64,000 nt of DNA from Beijerinckia indica subsp. indica ATCC 9039 (GTDB taxonomy: Bacteria; Pseudomonadota; Alphaproteobacteria; Rhizobiales; Beijerinckiaceae): positions 3,541,501 to 3,605,500 of the forward strand of contig NC_010581.1 in assembly GCF_000019845.1 (NCBI RefSeq). Direction: 5' to 3'. Shown piece after piece: positions 17,228 through 26,792 of the stretch. The notes beneath the pieces are model-generated. The model was given only the letters and a program-made list of their open reading frames with translations. It was not told the origin of the DNA and searched no databases. A program made the translations under genes and the position numbers. Each line of letters opens with the position of its first letter. Position 1 is the stretch's first letter.

Positions 17228-18376
17228 ATGATGGCCGCTTCGCCGAACCTGGCCCAGACGGCCCACAAGACGCCTTTTAGCGCACGGGAAATCCCTTTCG
17301 CGGATTTGCCAGGCATCGAGCGCGAGGACTTTGGCGCGGCTTTCGAGGTTTTTGCCGCGAGTTGCAAGGCCTTGGCTGAAGACCGGCCGCCGCTCAGAAT
17401 CGGGCGCCGACCATCGCCCGCCTTGCTAGCCCTCTGCCGGCGAGTCGCGGAGGAAGCACCGATACAGCGCGATGTGCAAACAGCCCGCGCCTTTTTCGCG
17501 CAAAATTTCCGCCCCTTCGTGATCGAGCCGCATGACGCCAATGGCACCGGCCAGGCCTTCTTCACGGGCTATTATGAGCCGGTCGTCGAAGCTTCCCTGA
17601 CACCGACGCCGTTTTTGGCCACACCGATTTTCGGCCGGCCCCATGATCTCGTTAGTCTCCCTTTCGATCATCCTTCCGGCCTCACGGCGATGCGCCGGTG
17701 CGCTGATGGCCGATTGGTGCCTTATCCGGATCGGGCCGCGATCGCGGCGGGCGCGCTTTGCGGCCATGCTGCTCCCCTTGCTTATGTCCGCGACGAGGCC
17801 GAGGCTTTTCTCATTCACGTGCAAGGCTCGGCGCGCCTGCTTCTGCCCGAGGGAGAAGCACGGCTCGTCTATGCCGGCCGCAACGGCCATCCCTATCGCT
17901 CGATCGGCAGAATGCTGATCGAGCGCGGTGAAATTTCGCCTCAATCCATGTCGCTTGCCGCGCTGAAAGGCTGGATCAGGGCGCATGGGCAAAAATCCGG
18001 CGAGGCGGGGCTGGCGCTTCTGCATGCCAATCCGTCCTATATTTTCTTCCATCTGGAAAAGGCTCTTTCCAGCGAGGGACCGATCGGCGGCGCCGGGCTG
18101 CCTCTAACGCCCTTGCTCTCGCTCGCGATAGACCGCTCGCTCTGGCCCTATGGGACACCCGTCTGGATCGACGCCCGCCTCCCCTGGGAAACTCCAGAGC
18201 CGACACCGTTTCAACGTCTGATGATTGCGCAGGATACGGGCTCGGCCATTGTCGGTCCGGCGCGGGCCGATCTCTTCATGGGGTCTGGCGAAGCGGCCGG
18301 TGCAAGAGCCGGCGATATTCGCCACCACGGCACCTTCATCGTTCTTCTGCCGCGCGATGAAGAGGTTTTGCCATGA
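17228..18376 (+). CDS. mltA: Membrane-bound lytic murein transglycosylase A-like protein
   Basis: Cleaves peptidoglycan glycan strands with formation of 1,6-anhydromuramic ends. Of 382 residues, the MltA domain covers about 70-260 (FFTGYYEP, VQGSARLLLPEG, NPSYIFF) and the 3D domain the C-terminus (IAQDTGSAIVGPARADLF, containing the catalytic Asp). E. coli MltA is a lipoprotein; here no signal peptide or lipobox is visible (MMAASPNLAQTAHK), and an in-frame stop 24 bases upstream excludes a longer form. Export route is therefore unclear. It overlaps smr by four bases (ATGA). Confidence 0.9.
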   Translation: MMAASPNLAQTAHKTPFSAREIPFADLPGIEREDFGAAFEVFAASCKALAEDRPPLRIGRRPSPALLALCRRVAEEAPIQRDVQTARAFFAQNFRPFVIEPHDANGTGQAFFTGYYEPVVEASLTPTPFLATPIFGRPHDLVSLPFDHPSGLTAMRRCADGRLVPYPDRAAIAAGALCGHAAPLAYVRDEAEAFLIHVQGSARLLLPEGEARLVYAGRNGHPYRSIGRMLIERGEISPQSMSLAALKGWIRAHGQKSGEAGLALLHANPSYIFFHLEKALSSEGPIGGAGLPLTPLLSLAIDRSLWPYGTPVWIDARLPWETPEPTPFQRLMIAQDTGSAIVGPARADLFMGSGEAAGARAGDIRHHGTFIVLLPRDEEVLP

Positions 18377-19008
18377 AACACGATCCGCCGAGACGGCGGA
18401 CGCGCATACTGAGCGAGGCCGAAATCGAACTCTGGCATCAAGTGGCGCGAACCGTGGTGCCGCGCGAAGGGGCCAGCCTGCCGGCACTGACGATCAAGCA
18501 GCAAAATCTTGAAGCCGAAGCGATCAAGCCCGTGCTGCCTCAGGCCGCCACGCCGGTGTTGCCGCCGCGTGCGCCGGCGCCCCCTGCCCTGGCGCCACTC
18601 GATCCGAAAATGCGCCAAAAACTCGCACGCGGTCGCCTGACCCCTGAACGCTCCATCGATCTGCACGGCATGTTCCAGCAACAAGCCTTCGTCGCTTTGC
18701 AGAATTTTCTCGTCAAGGCACAGCGGGAGGGTATCCGTCTCGTTCTCGTCGTCACCGGCAAGGGTGACGGCAACAAAGGCGAGGGCAAGGAGGCGGGCCG
18801 TTTCGGTTTCTCTGACAGCGCACGGGAGCCCGGCGTCTTGCGGCGCAATGTTCCGCTCTGGCTCGGCGGCGTCGAATTGCGCCCCATCGTCATCGGTTTC
18901 GAGGAGGCGGGCCGGCTGCATGGCGGTGGCGGCGCGCTTTATGTCCGCTTGCGCCGCGTGGACCGTGTCCCGATCATGACCACCAGCAGAAAGAAAGGGG
19001 CGAAATGA
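18373..19008 (+). CDS. Smr-domain protein
   Basis: A 211-residue protein whose C-terminal half (about 85-200) is a Smr domain: SIDLHGM, VLVVTGKGDG, VLRRNVPLWL and HGGGGALYVRLRR. The N-terminal half is a Pro/Ala-rich linker. Smr domains nick branched DNA or RNA in other proteins; the role of small stand-alone versions is unclear. Translationally coupled to mltA (ATGA overlap) and to the following XRE gene (ATGA overlap at 19005). Confidence 0.9.
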   Translation: MKHDPPRRRTRILSEAEIELWHQVARTVVPREGASLPALTIKQQNLEAEAIKPVLPQAATPVLPPRAPAPPALAPLDPKMRQKLARGRLTPERSIDLHGMFQQQAFVALQNFLVKAQREGIRLVLVVTGKGDGNKGEGKEAGRFGFSDSAREPGVLRRNVPLWLGGVELRPIVIGFEEAGRLHGGGGALYVRLRRVDRVPIMTTSRKKGAK

Positions 19009-19367
19009 CACCTTTCGGCGAAAAATTGCGCCAATTGCGCGCCGCCAAGGGGGTCAGCCTCAAAACCATGGCGGCGGCGCTCGGGGTTTCGCCAGCCTAT
19101 CTCTCGGCGCTCGAACATGGCAAGCGCGGCCAGCCGACCTATTTCTTCGTGCAGCGCACCATCCTCTTCTTCAATATCATCTGGGACGAAGCGGAAGAAC
19201 TGGTGCACCTCGCCCAACTTTCCAATCCGCGCGTCGCCATTGACACGGCGGGCCTCAGCCCGCGTGCGACCGAATTCGCCAATCGCCTGGCGCGGCAGAT
19301 CGACAAACTCGATGAAAGCCAACTCGCGACATTGCTGGCTCTGCTGCCGCGCGAGGGGCCCGGGTGA
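19005..19367 (+). CDS. XRE-family helix-turn-helix regulator
   Basis: A 120-residue DNA-binding protein. The helix-turn-helix is at about residues 6-60: KLRQLRAAKGVSLKTMAAAL and GVSPAYLSALEHGKRGQP. The C-terminal part (LSPRATEFANRLARQIDKL) is likely for dimerisation. Overlaps smr by four bases. Its target is unknown; the coupled peptidase downstream is one guess. Confidence 0.88.
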   Translation: MTPFGEKLRQLRAAKGVSLKTMAAALGVSPAYLSALEHGKRGQPTYFFVQRTILFFNIIWDEAEELVHLAQLSNPRVAIDTAGLSPRATEFANRLARQIDKLDESQLATLLALLPREGPG

Positions 19368-19389
19368 CGCCTTTTTGAAAGGAAAGAGA

Positions 19390-19806
19390 GTGTCTGAAAC
19401 TGCGATCGATTGGAGCCAATTGGGCGCACCGAGTCTCAAGGATATCGAAAGTCTGGCGGAAACCGCCCTTGCCGCCTTGCCGGCGGAATTTCGCGACCTG
19501 TGTCAGGATATCATCATCAGGATCGAGGATTTCCCCGATGACGAGACACTTGACGCGATGGGCTGCGAAACCGAGTTCGATCTGCTCGGCCTATTCACCG
19601 GCCAAGGGTTGGCACAAGGCGGACCGCGTTCCCTGACGGGGCAGATGCCGAATTTGATCTTTCTCTATCGCCGGCCCCTGCTCGATTATTGGGCCGAACA
19701 TGAAGACACGCTCGGCGCACTCGTCACCCATGTTCTCGTGCATGAGATCGGCCATCATTTCGGCCTTTCGGACGCGGATATGGCGCGGATCGAGAATGAG
19801 GAATGA
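19390..19806 (+). CDS. Zinicin-like metallopeptidase (DUF1025 family)
   Basis: A 138-residue minimal metallopeptidase. The HExxH zinc site appears as VHEIGHHFGLSD near the C-terminus, preceded by the acidic segment IIRIEDFPDDETL and LIFLYRRPLLDYW, all typical of the MMP/zincin-like DUF1025 group. The start is GTG 19390 with AAGGAAAGA just before it. It follows the XRE gene by 22 bases, so probably shares its transcript. Substrate unknown. Confidence 0.88.
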   Translation: MSETAIDWSQLGAPSLKDIESLAETALAALPAEFRDLCQDIIIRIEDFPDDETLDAMGCETEFDLLGLFTGQGLAQGGPRSLTGQMPNLIFLYRRPLLDYWAEHEDTLGALVTHVLVHEIGHHFGLSDADMARIENEE

Positions 19807-19812
19807 CAGAAC

Positions 19813-20820
19813 TCAAGCCGGCATGGCGAGGAGGCCAGCCTTGCCGTCGGCCGCACCGAACAGGAGGTTTTGCCCGTTCTGATCCCAGGCGAGCGCGGTA
19901 ATCGCCCCCTCGGCGCCCTGGCGGGCCCCATGGACAAGGATTTCAGCGGCATCGGACAGCCGGCAAAGCAGGACCCAGCCATCCTCGTAACCGATCGCGA
20001 TAATCGGCATTTTGGGATGGAAGGCCACGCGAGAGACTTTGGCATTGCGCACGCCGCATTCCTGCGGTTGCTTGCCCATCGGCCCATCCTTGTCCTTGAA
20101 CGGCCAGATGACACAGGATTCAGCGCCCGATGTCGCCAGCCAATTGCCGTCATGGGACCAGGAGAGGGAGCGGGTTTTGGATGGATAGCCCGACATCCGC
20201 ATATTGGCCTTGTCGCTGATGCGCCAGCCATGCAAGGCATTTTCCTGCATGGTTGAAATCACGAAGCGTCCATCGGGTGACAAAGTCATATCAAGATGGG
20301 AGCCCTTCCATTCGAAGCGCTCGGGTGCGGCCGCCGTATTGGGAAACCAGAGGCTCACGCCATTATAATGAGTCATGCCAAGGCGATAGCCCTTGGCCGC
20401 GAAAGCAAGGCCGCGCACGGTCGAGGGCGCCTCGCAGGTTTTGACCTCGCCCTTCGCATCACGGCAGTAAACCTGTTTGCCAGTGGACCAAGCCATGGCG
20501 CCATCCTCGCGCCCGGCCACGGCATCGATCCATTTGCCCTTCTGCGCAGCGATTTCCTCGGTGCGCCCATCGGGGAAGGTGCGCATGAGGCGGCCATCAT
20601 CACCGCCCGTGAGCAAGGCCGTACCAGCCCGCGCAGCGACCAGGATGATGCCGTCCTTATGCACATCGATCCGTTTCTCCTGACCTCCATCGAGAAGCAG
20701 CACTTGCCCCTCGTTCAAGGCAAAAGCAGCGGTGCGGCCGAGAAAACAAGCATCGACGATAGGATCGCCAAAGGTGTGAAGGGTGACGTTCTCGGTCAGG
20801 GAATTGGGAGAATTAGCCAT
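19813..20820 (-). CDS. WD40-repeat protein
   Basis: A 335-residue protein built of degenerate WD40/beta-propeller blades, for example LDMTLSPDGRFVISTMQENA, LSWSHDGNWLATSGAESCVI and RVAFHPKMPIIAIGYEDGWV. No signal peptide or enzymatic domain, so it is likely a cytoplasmic scaffold. Stop is six bases from the convergent metallopeptidase stop. Upstream lie grxD and bolA in the same direction, but a terminator at 20940 separates it from grxD. Confidence 0.88.
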   Translation of the reverse strand: MANSPNSLTENVTLHTFGDPIVDACFLGRTAAFALNEGQVLLLDGGQEKRIDVHKDGIILVAARAGTALLTGGDDGRLMRTFPDGRTEEIAAQKGKWIDAVAGREDGAMAWSTGKQVYCRDAKGEVKTCEAPSTVRGLAFAAKGYRLGMTHYNGVSLWFPNTAAAPERFEWKGSHLDMTLSPDGRFVISTMQENALHGWRISDKANMRMSGYPSKTRSLSWSHDGNWLATSGAESCVIWPFKDKDGPMGKQPQECGVRNAKVSRVAFHPKMPIIAIGYEDGWVLLCRLSDAAEILVHGARQGAEGAITALAWDQNGQNLLFGAADGKAGLLAMPA

Positions 20821-20939
20821 GAATCATCGAGATGCGTGAAGGAGAGGGATCATTGGGGCGAAGACTTAACCCGTATGGCCCGGATTGGCACGCATTTTCT
20901 GGCTGGAACCGACGCTAGAACAAGCGTTTACAAAACAGC

Positions 20940-20982
20940 AAAAAACAAAGGCAGGGGCCTGATGATGATCAGACCTCTGCCT
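20940..20982 (-). terminator. Terminator after grxD
   Basis: On the minus strand, a 15-base stem with two mismatches (AGGCAGAGGTCTGAT with ATCAGGCCCCTGCCT, four-base loop) is followed by TTGTTTTTT. Confidence 0.75.
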
Positions 20983-21018
20983 CGAAAGCACATCAGGCAG
21001 AAATGGCGTCCCGAAGGC

Positions 21019-21360
21019 TTACGCCTTGGTCGGCTGCTTGACGTCGATGCCCTTACCGGAGAAGTGCGTGGCCAGTTCGCCCGACTGGAACATTTCGCGG
21101 ACAATGTCGCAACCGCCGATGAACTCACCCTTGACATACAGCTGGGGAATCGTCGGCCAGTTGGAGAAGTCCTTGATGCCCTGACGGATCTCGTCATTTT
21201 CGAGGCAGTTCACGTGCTCGTAGTTGACGTCGAGATAGCCGAGGATCTGAACGAGCTGGCCGGAGAAGCCGCATTGCGGGAAGTTCGGGGTGCCCTTCAT
21301 GAAAAGCACGACATCGTTCTTGTCGACGATGGATTGGATGAGGTCGTTGATGGCAGACAT
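21019..21360 (-). CDS. grxD: Monothiol glutaredoxin, Grx4/Grx5 type
   Basis: A 113-residue CGFS glutaredoxin that binds a bridging [2Fe-2S] cluster with glutathione and takes part in iron-sulfur cluster delivery and iron sensing. Visible: [19 protein letters not shown] with the active Cys, [19 protein letters not shown] for glutathione contacts, and the normal length. The bolA gene is 140 bases upstream on the same strand; GrxD-BolA pairs form heterodimeric [2Fe-2S] complexes, so the neighbourhood fits the function. Confidence 0.95.
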   Translation of the reverse strand: MSAINDLIQSIVDKNDVVLFMKGTPNFPQCGFSGQLVQILGYLDVNYEHVNCLENDEIRQGIKDFSNWPTIPQLYVKGEFIGGCDIVREMFQSGELATHFSGKGIDVKQPTKA

Positions 21361-21501
21361 GGCAGTCCTTTCTGGAGCGTGGGGTCAAGACTTCCGTCAG
21401 CACGCGTGAAGTCGAGGCGAAGCAAATCTAGGACCGGTTCCGGCGCCTGGTCAATGAGTGGCGCCGCCCCGGAAAAGGAAGAATGGAGCTGGACCGCCCG
21501 C

Positions 21502-21735
21502 CTATTTGGGCGCGTAGGTCGTAAGCTGCAAGGCATGCAGGACGCCGCCCATATTGCCACCGAGCGCCTTATAGACGATCTGATGCTGCTGCAGCTTGGT
21601 CTTGCCGGTGAATTCCGAGGAAATCACGATCGCCGAATAATGATCCTTGTCACCAACGAGATCAGTGATCTGGACCTTGGCGTCCGGGATGCCGGCCTTG
21701 ATGAGACGTTCGATTTCAGATTGTTCCATGGGCAT
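21502..21735 (-). CDS. bolA: BolA/IbaG family protein
   Basis: A 77-residue BolA-like protein with the class II KH-like fold: LIKAGIPDAKVQITDL, HYSAIVIS, KTKLQQHQIVYKALGGNMGG, where the conserved His would co-ligate a [2Fe-2S] cluster with GrxD. The first two Met codons (21735, 21729) are both possible starts. Sits directly upstream of grxD. Confidence 0.92.
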   Translation of the reverse strand: MPMEQSEIERLIKAGIPDAKVQITDLVGDKDHYSAIVISSEFTGKTKLQQHQIVYKALGGNMGGVLHALQLTTYAPK

Positions 21736-21826
21736 GGTGAAGAACCTCGCAGTTTTCAGTCATATTTTGGCGCGAACCGTCCGGTTGTTCATCGCCAAGA
21801 CTTTTTCAGGGATCCCGAAGCACTCT

Positions 21827-21925
21827 AGTATCCACCTCATTGGAGCGCGACTCGCCGCGCTTCAATGAGGACAAGTGGATAAGTTTTAAAAGTGACGTAT
21901 CGAGAATCTGTGATTCTCGATACGA
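21827..21925 (+). repeat. Repeat A, copy 3
   Basis: CTAGTATCCAC leads into the ATTGGAGCGCGACTCGCC hairpin, closed by GTGGATA. The distal hairpin GTATCGAGAATC/GATTCTCGATAC is perfect with a TGT loop. It lies 72 bases past the purL stop. Confidence 0.9.
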
Positions 21926-21996
21926 GCCGGACAGTCCAATCGTTCAAATCTACCGCTTAAGCAAGAACCGCGCTAGAAACAGGAAACAGACTCTTC

Positions 21997-24207
21997 CTAC
22001 TCGATCACAATGCCTGTCATATGGTTTGGCAGCCATTCCTCGAAAGCCCGGCGCAGATCCTCGATTGCCACACTGGCCTCTTGGCCGAGTTCCAATGTGG
22101 GGCCGCCCGTCCGACCGATCAATTGGCAGGCAATGCCGAGCTGTTCCGCCTCGATCCTGATCGCTTCCGCCTTTTCCGGGGCGGCGGTCACAAGATAACG
22201 GGCCTGATCCTCGCCGAAGAGATAGGCATGAGCGGGACAATGTCCCGGAATATCGATCCGCGCACCGATGCCGCCAGCCAAAGCCATTTTCGCAAGGCCC
22301 ACGGCCAAGCCTCCATCCGTCAGCGTATGGACCGCCGTCAAGGCTCGATTGGCGATCAGGCCGCGCAAGAAATTGCCAATGCGTTTTTCGAGCGCCAGAT
22401 CGACCACGGGTGGCGCGCCGTCCTCGCGGCCGCAAATATCGCGCAGATAGAGTGAGGCACCGAGCCAGCCCTGTGTCTCGCCAAGCAAAAGAATCGCATC
22501 GCCCGGCCGCTTGATGGAGAGGGTTGCGCCTCGGCTCGCATCCTCCAGGAGACCAACGCCGCCGATCGCGGGGGTCGGCGGAATATCCTGGCCTTCACTC
22601 GCATTATAGAGCGAGACATTGCCGGAAACGATCGGGAAATCGAGGGCACGGCAGGCCTCGCCAATGCCTTCGAGACAGCCGATGAACTGGCCCATGATTT
22701 TCGGATTTTCGGGATTGCCGAAATTCAGATTATCGGTGACGGCGAGCGGCAGGGCGCCGACAGCGGTCAGATTGCGCCAGGCCATGGTGACGGCCTGCTT
22801 GCCGCCTTCATAAGGGTCAGCCTCGCAATAGCGCTGTGTCACATCGGCGGTCAGCGCCAAACCTTTCGGCCCGTCGCCGAGGCGGATCAAAGCGGCATCG
22901 CCCCCCGGTCCCTGAATGGTATTGCCGAGGATCAGCGAATCATATTGTTCGGTAATCCACAGTTTTGAGGCAAGGTCCGGGCTGCCAATAAGGCGCAGCA
23001 AAGCCTCGCCATGGGAAATGGGCGGGACAATGGTGTCCGCCGCGATCGTGGCGGGGCGCGGCGTCAGCACCGAAGGCCGATCATAGACGGGCGCCTCGTC
23101 ACCCAATTCCTTGATCGGCAGATCAGCCTTGATCTCACCCTCATGTTTGATGACGAAGCGCAAATCGTCCGTGGTCTTGCCGATGATCGCGAAATCGAGC
23201 CCCCATTTGCGGAAGACCGCCTCGGCCTCAGCGGCTTTTTCGGGCGCGAGCACCATGAGCATACGCTCCTGGCTTTCGGACAGCAGCATTTCATAGGCGC
23301 TCATGCCGGGCTCGCGACAAGGCACGGCATCAAGATCGAGTTCGATGCCAAGATTACCCTTGGCGCCCATTTCCACCGCCGAGGAGGTCAGGCCCGCAGC
23401 CCCCATATCCTGAATGGCGATGACGGCCCCCGTCTTCATCAGTTCGAGACAGGCCTCCAACAGCAATTTCTCGGCGAAAGGATCGCCAACCTGGACGGTC
23501 GGACGCTTTTCCTGCGCATCGGCCTCAAAGGCCGCCGAGGCCATGGTCGCGCCGTGAATGCCGTCGCGCCCGGTCTTGGAGCCGAGATAGACGATCGGAT
23601 TGCCGACACCCGTCGCCTTGGCATAGAAAATCTCGTCCTGCCGGGCGATGCCGACGGCCATGGCATTGACGAGAATATTGCCATTGTAGCGTCGGTCGAA
23701 CTTGGTCGAGCCGCCAACAGTCGGCACGCCGAAACTATTGCCATAGGAGCCAATGCCGCTCGCAACACCTGCAATGAGGTGACGCATCAGCGGATGCTCC
23801 GGCGCACCAAAGCGCAACAGGTCGAGACTGGCGACCGGACGCGCGCCCATGGTGAAGACATCGCGCAAAATGCCTCCGACGCCCGTCGCCGCGCCCTGGT
23901 GCGGCTCGATGTAAGAGGGATGATTATGGCTCTCCATCTTGAAGATGCAGGCCTCGCCATCGCCAATGTCGATGACGCCGGCATTCTCCCCCGGCCCCTG
24001 GATGACCCAGGGCGCCTTGGTCGGCAATTTGCGGAGATGAATGCGCGAGGATTTATAGGAACAATGCTCGTTCCACATGGCCGAGAAAATGCCGAGTTCG
24101 GTGAAACTCGGCTCCCGGCCGATAAGGGTGAGAATGCGCTGATATTCGTCGGGCTTTAGGCCATGGGCGGCGACGAGTTCGGGCGTGATGGGGGGATCTG
24201 CGCTCAC
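21997..24207 (-). CDS. purL: Phosphoribosylformylglycinamidine synthase, large subunit
   Basis: ATP-dependent conversion of FGAR to FGAM in purine synthesis, acting with PurQ (glutaminase) and PurS. The 736-residue length fits the small-PurL class. Visible: [20 protein letters not shown] near the N-terminus, [20 protein letters not shown] (nucleotide-binding loop), [13 protein letters not shown] and [13 protein letters not shown] segments. The start is GTG 24207, one base after the purQ stop, so translation is coupled; the longer ATG start at 24258 would lie inside purQ. Confidence 0.96.
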   Translation of the reverse strand: MSADPPITPELVAAHGLKPDEYQRILTLIGREPSFTELGIFSAMWNEHCSYKSSRIHLRKLPTKAPWVIQGPGENAGVIDIGDGEACIFKMESHNHPSYIEPHQGAATGVGGILRDVFTMGARPVASLDLLRFGAPEHPLMRHLIAGVASGIGSYGNSFGVPTVGGSTKFDRRYNGNILVNAMAVGIARQDEIFYAKATGVGNPIVYLGSKTGRDGIHGATMASAAFEADAQEKRPTVQVGDPFAEKLLLEACLELMKTGAVIAIQDMGAAGLTSSAVEMGAKGNLGIELDLDAVPCREPGMSAYEMLLSESQERMLMVLAPEKAAEAEAVFRKWGLDFAIIGKTTDDLRFVIKHEGEIKADLPIKELGDEAPVYDRPSVLTPRPATIAADTIVPPISHGEALLRLIGSPDLASKLWITEQYDSLILGNTIQGPGGDAALIRLGDGPKGLALTADVTQRYCEADPYEGGKQAVTMAWRNLTAVGALPLAVTDNLNFGNPENPKIMGQFIGCLEGIGEACRALDFPIVSGNVSLYNASEGQDIPPTPAIGGVGLLEDASRGATLSIKRPGDAILLLGETQGWLGASLYLRDICGREDGAPPVVDLALEKRIGNFLRGLIANRALTAVHTLTDGGLAVGLAKMALAGGIGARIDIPGHCPAHAYLFGEDQARYLVTAAPEKAEAIRIEAEQLGIACQLIGRTGGPTLELGQEASVAIEDLRRAFEEWLPNHMTGIVIE

Positions 24208-24208
24208 G

Positions 24209-24907
24209 TCAGGCGGCTTTCTTGAATTGCGCGAGGCTGAGAAAAAGGGGCAGCCCATCCGTGCCGCCGATGATCGGCTCGATCAGATTTTCAGGATGCG
24301 GCATCAGGCCCAGCACATTGAAATTTTCCGAATAAATTCCGGCAATGTCATGCAGCGAGCCGTTCGGATTGGCGGCTCCGCCCAAAGTGCCCTGCGCATC
24401 GCAATAGCGGAAAGCAACGCGGCCGTCGCCCTCGAGGCGGGCAAGAGTGTCCTCGTCGGCGACGTAATTGCCCTCGCCATGGGCGATCGCGACCTTGATG
24501 ACCTGTCCCGGCCGATAATGGGAAGTGAAGGCCGTATCGGTCCTCTCGATTTTGAGATGCTGCATGCGGCACAAGAAACGCAAATTTGCATTGCGCATCA
24601 AAATACCGGGCAAAAGGCCGCTTTCGACGAGAATTTGGAAGCCATTGCAAATGCCGAGCACCAATCCACCGCGTGCCGCATGAGCGGCGACTGCCTTCAT
24701 GATCGGAGCCTGGGCGGCAATCGCACCGCAGCGCAGATAATCGCCATAGGAGAAACCACCTGGCAAAACGACGAGATCCGTGCCTAAAGGCAAGTAATCT
24801 TCTGCGTGCCAGACGCGCGCGGGCGCCTTGCCACTCGCCTGTTCAAGCGCGCGGCAGACGTCATTTTCGCGGTTCGAACCGGGAAACAGGATAACAGCGG
24901 CGTTCAT
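24209..24907 (-). CDS. purQ: Phosphoribosylformylglycinamidine synthase, glutaminase subunit
   Basis: A class I glutamine amidotransferase of 232 residues supplying ammonia to PurL. Catalytic Cys in [20 protein letters not shown], His and Glu in [12 protein letters not shown]. The start at ATG 24907 ([17 protein letters not shown]) is the family start; the frame extends 12 codons upstream without support. Downstream it abuts purL, upstream is repeat C and then purS. Confidence 0.96.
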   Translation of the reverse strand: MNAAVILFPGSNRENDVCRALEQASGKAPARVWHAEDYLPLGTDLVVLPGGFSYGDYLRCGAIAAQAPIMKAVAAHAARGGLVLGICNGFQILVESGLLPGILMRNANLRFLCRMQHLKIERTDTAFTSHYRPGQVIKVAIAHGEGNYVADEDTLARLEGDGRVAFRYCDAQGTLGGAANPNGSLHDIAGIYSENFNVLGLMPHPENLIEPIIGGTDGLPLFLSLAQFKKAA

Positions 24908-24965
24908 CGAAATTCTCGGGACAATCTCAGCGCCGGCATTCAACGGACGCGTTCAAGAGCAAGGC

Positions 24966-25031
24966 TCTGTTTCTTTGAAAACGCATCGGATTGGTCCCAA
25001 AAGTGGTGTCCCCTTTTGGGTCTGATGCTCA
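24966..25031 (-). repeat. Repeat C, copy 1
   Basis: Read on the minus strand: GAGCATCAGACCCAAAAG, then CTTTTGGGACCAATCCGATG and GTTTTCAAAG. It matches about 50 of 59 positions in the element at 50249. It sits between purS and purQ within the purine gene run and overlaps the end of purS. Confidence 0.8.
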
Positions 25032-25277
25032 ATATTCCGTCAGGATTTCGATGCGGAAATCCTCGACGACCTGATTGGCGAGAAGCTTGCGGCAGGCCTC
25101 TTCCAAAAGAGTTTCCGCCGTACCGACAAGGGTCTCAGACAATTCGATATCGAAAACCTTCCCTTGGCGGACGCTTTCGATCCCAGTCAACCCTTGGGTT
25201 TTCAGGGCGCCTTCGATGGCTTTACCCTGCGGATCGAGAATGCCTTTGCGCAAAGTGACGGTGACGCGGGCTTTCAT
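25029..25277 (-). CDS. purS: Phosphoribosylformylglycinamidine synthase subunit PurS
   Basis: A small (82-residue) subunit that bridges PurL and PurQ. Typical features: KARVTVTLRKGILDPQGKAI at the N-terminus, LGIESVRQGK-like centre and a C-terminal VVEDFRIE. Family length is normal. Follows purC after an 83-base gap that contains a strong hairpin. Confidence 0.95.
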   Translation of the reverse strand: MKARVTVTLRKGILDPQGKAIEGALKTQGLTGIESVRQGKVFDIELSETLVGTAETLLEEACRKLLANQVVEDFRIEILTEY

Positions 25278-25302
25278 TGGAATGGATTCCAGACAGAACA
25301 GC

Positions 25303-25325
25303 GCGGAGAGCTTTTGGCTCTCCGC
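25303..25325. other. Perfect 9-bp-stem hairpin between purC and purS
   Basis: GCGGAGAGC and GCTCTCCGC flank a TTTTG loop. There is no T-run after it in either direction, so it is more likely an RNA-processing or stability element than a terminator. Confidence 0.6.
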
Positions 25326-25360
25326 TATAGGAATGGCACCACTGACGGAACCGTTCGAGT

Positions 25361-26125
25361 TTACTGAACGAGCTTCGGGCCGCTCGCGCGGGGCTGTTCG
25401 CTTTCCGGCAAAATGCCGAGCCGGCGCGCAACTTCCGTATAAGCCTCGACGAGACCGCCGAGATCACGACGGAAACGGTCCTTGTCCAGCTTGTCGTTGG
25501 ATTTGATGTCCCAAAGCCGGCAGGAGTCGGGAGAAATCTCATCGGCGACAACGATGCGCATCATATCGCCTTCCCACAAGCGTCCGCATTCCATCTTGAA
25601 ATCGACGAGGCGGATGCCGACGCCAAGGAAGAGGCCGGAAAGGAAGTCGTTGACGCGGATGGCAAGGGCCATGATGTCGTCGATTTCCTGCGGGCTCGCC
25701 CAGCCGAAAGCCGTGACATGCTCCTCCGACACCATCGGGTCGTTGAGCTCGTCGTTCTTGTAGTAGAACTCGATGATCGAGCGCGGCAGTTGCGTGCCTT
25801 CCTCGATGCCGAGACGAGTCGAGAGAGAGCCGGCGGCGACATTGCGCACGACGACCTCGAGCGGCACGATCTCGACTTCGCGGATCAATTGCTCGCGCAT
25901 GTTGAGGCGGCGGATGAAATGGGTGGGGACACCGATATCATTGAGGTTCTGGAAGATGAACTCAGAGATCCGGTTGTTCAAAACCCCTTTTCCGTCGATC
26001 ACCTCATGCTTCTTGGCATTGAACGCGGTGGCGTCGTCCTTGAAATGCTGGATGAGCGTGCCGGGTTCGGGTCCTTCATAAAGGACCTTGGCCTTGCCTT
26101 CATAAATGCGCCGGCGGCGATTCAT
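25361..26125 (-). CDS. purC: SAICAR synthetase
   Basis: ATP-dependent ligation of aspartate to CAIR, step seven of purine synthesis. The 254 residues begin [18 protein letters not shown], the usual start; other motifs are [30 protein letters not shown] and [13 protein letters not shown]. The frame is open to 26200, and an in-frame Met at 26155 has a better GGAG ribosome site than the ATG at 26125, so a 10-residue longer form is possible. First gene of the minus-strand purine run. Confidence 0.94.
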   Translation of the reverse strand: MNRRRRIYEGKAKVLYEGPEPGTLIQHFKDDATAFNAKKHEVIDGKGVLNNRISEFIFQNLNDIGVPTHFIRRLNMREQLIREVEIVPLEVVVRNVAAGSLSTRLGIEEGTQLPRSIIEFYYKNDELNDPMVSEEHVTAFGWASPQEIDDIMALAIRVNDFLSGLFLGVGIRLVDFKMECGRLWEGDMMRIVVADEISPDSCRLWDIKSNDKLDKDRFRRDLGGLVEAYTEVARRLGILPESEQPRASGPKLVQ

Positions 26126-26792
26126 TGGGATTAACCGTGGCTTGAGATGATCCATGGGTGACCGTGGCTCCGTTGAGGTCCTGTGCCCCCGGCGGAACAT
26201 GCCCGCGTACGATGCGACGGCTGGGCGGTTCAGGGGGCGGCAAAGGCTTTGCTTTCTGTCGCCACGCTGCGACGGTCCTAGCTTTTTCCACTGCGGGAAA
26301 CAACCCGGGCGTGAAAACCAGAAACCTTCATCCGTGCCGGCAGGGGGCCTGGCAGCCGATTCTCAGGCTGCGAAACGAGCTCTCCTTCCTGGTTTCAGAC
26401 GATTTCCAGTTTCACGCATATCCGTCTGTTTTTCTTCCCCTAGCAGAGAATGGTTCGAGAATACAGGAAGAAATGGAGCTCGATCTTAAGCATCGCTTTC
26501 TTGCACGAGGCTTGCTTCGCATGGGATCGGAGATTTTGCGGCAAAATTCCGCGAATCGGTCGGTACCCGGCATGCCAAGCGTCTCCTCATTGCTGTCGGG
26601 CTGTTCTCCGTTCGCACCGATCATAAAACTGGGCTAAACTGAAACAAATGTAATACCAACGTCATGATCAATGACCGTTGGACCGCTCTTGAATTTTCGC
26701 CATCGCTTTGAAAAAGCGAAAATTCAAGAAGGAACCGAAGGCCGTTCTGCACGGCCTTCGGTATAAGGTAGCAGGCCGGATATAGGTTTTTC
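26126..26792. other. Divergent spacer between purC and the DUF1476 gene
   Basis: About 670 bases. Repeat B copy 2 occupies 26651-26767; the rest shows no recognisable gene. Confidence 0.5.
26651..26767 (+). repeat. Repeat B, copy 2
   Basis: Three consecutive hairpins: CCAACG...CGTTGG; TCTTGAATTTTCGC with GCGAAAATTCAAGA; and CCGAAGGCCGT with ACGGCCTTCGG. The other copy, at 13003-13123, is inverted and its third hairpin has decayed. Confidence 0.9.

Noticed and set aside
20296..21828. A 510-codon plus-strand open frame
   Set aside because: It lies antisense to the WD40, grxD and bolA genes and across their intergenic spacers; its protein has no recognisable feature. High-GC codon bias creates long antisense frames here.
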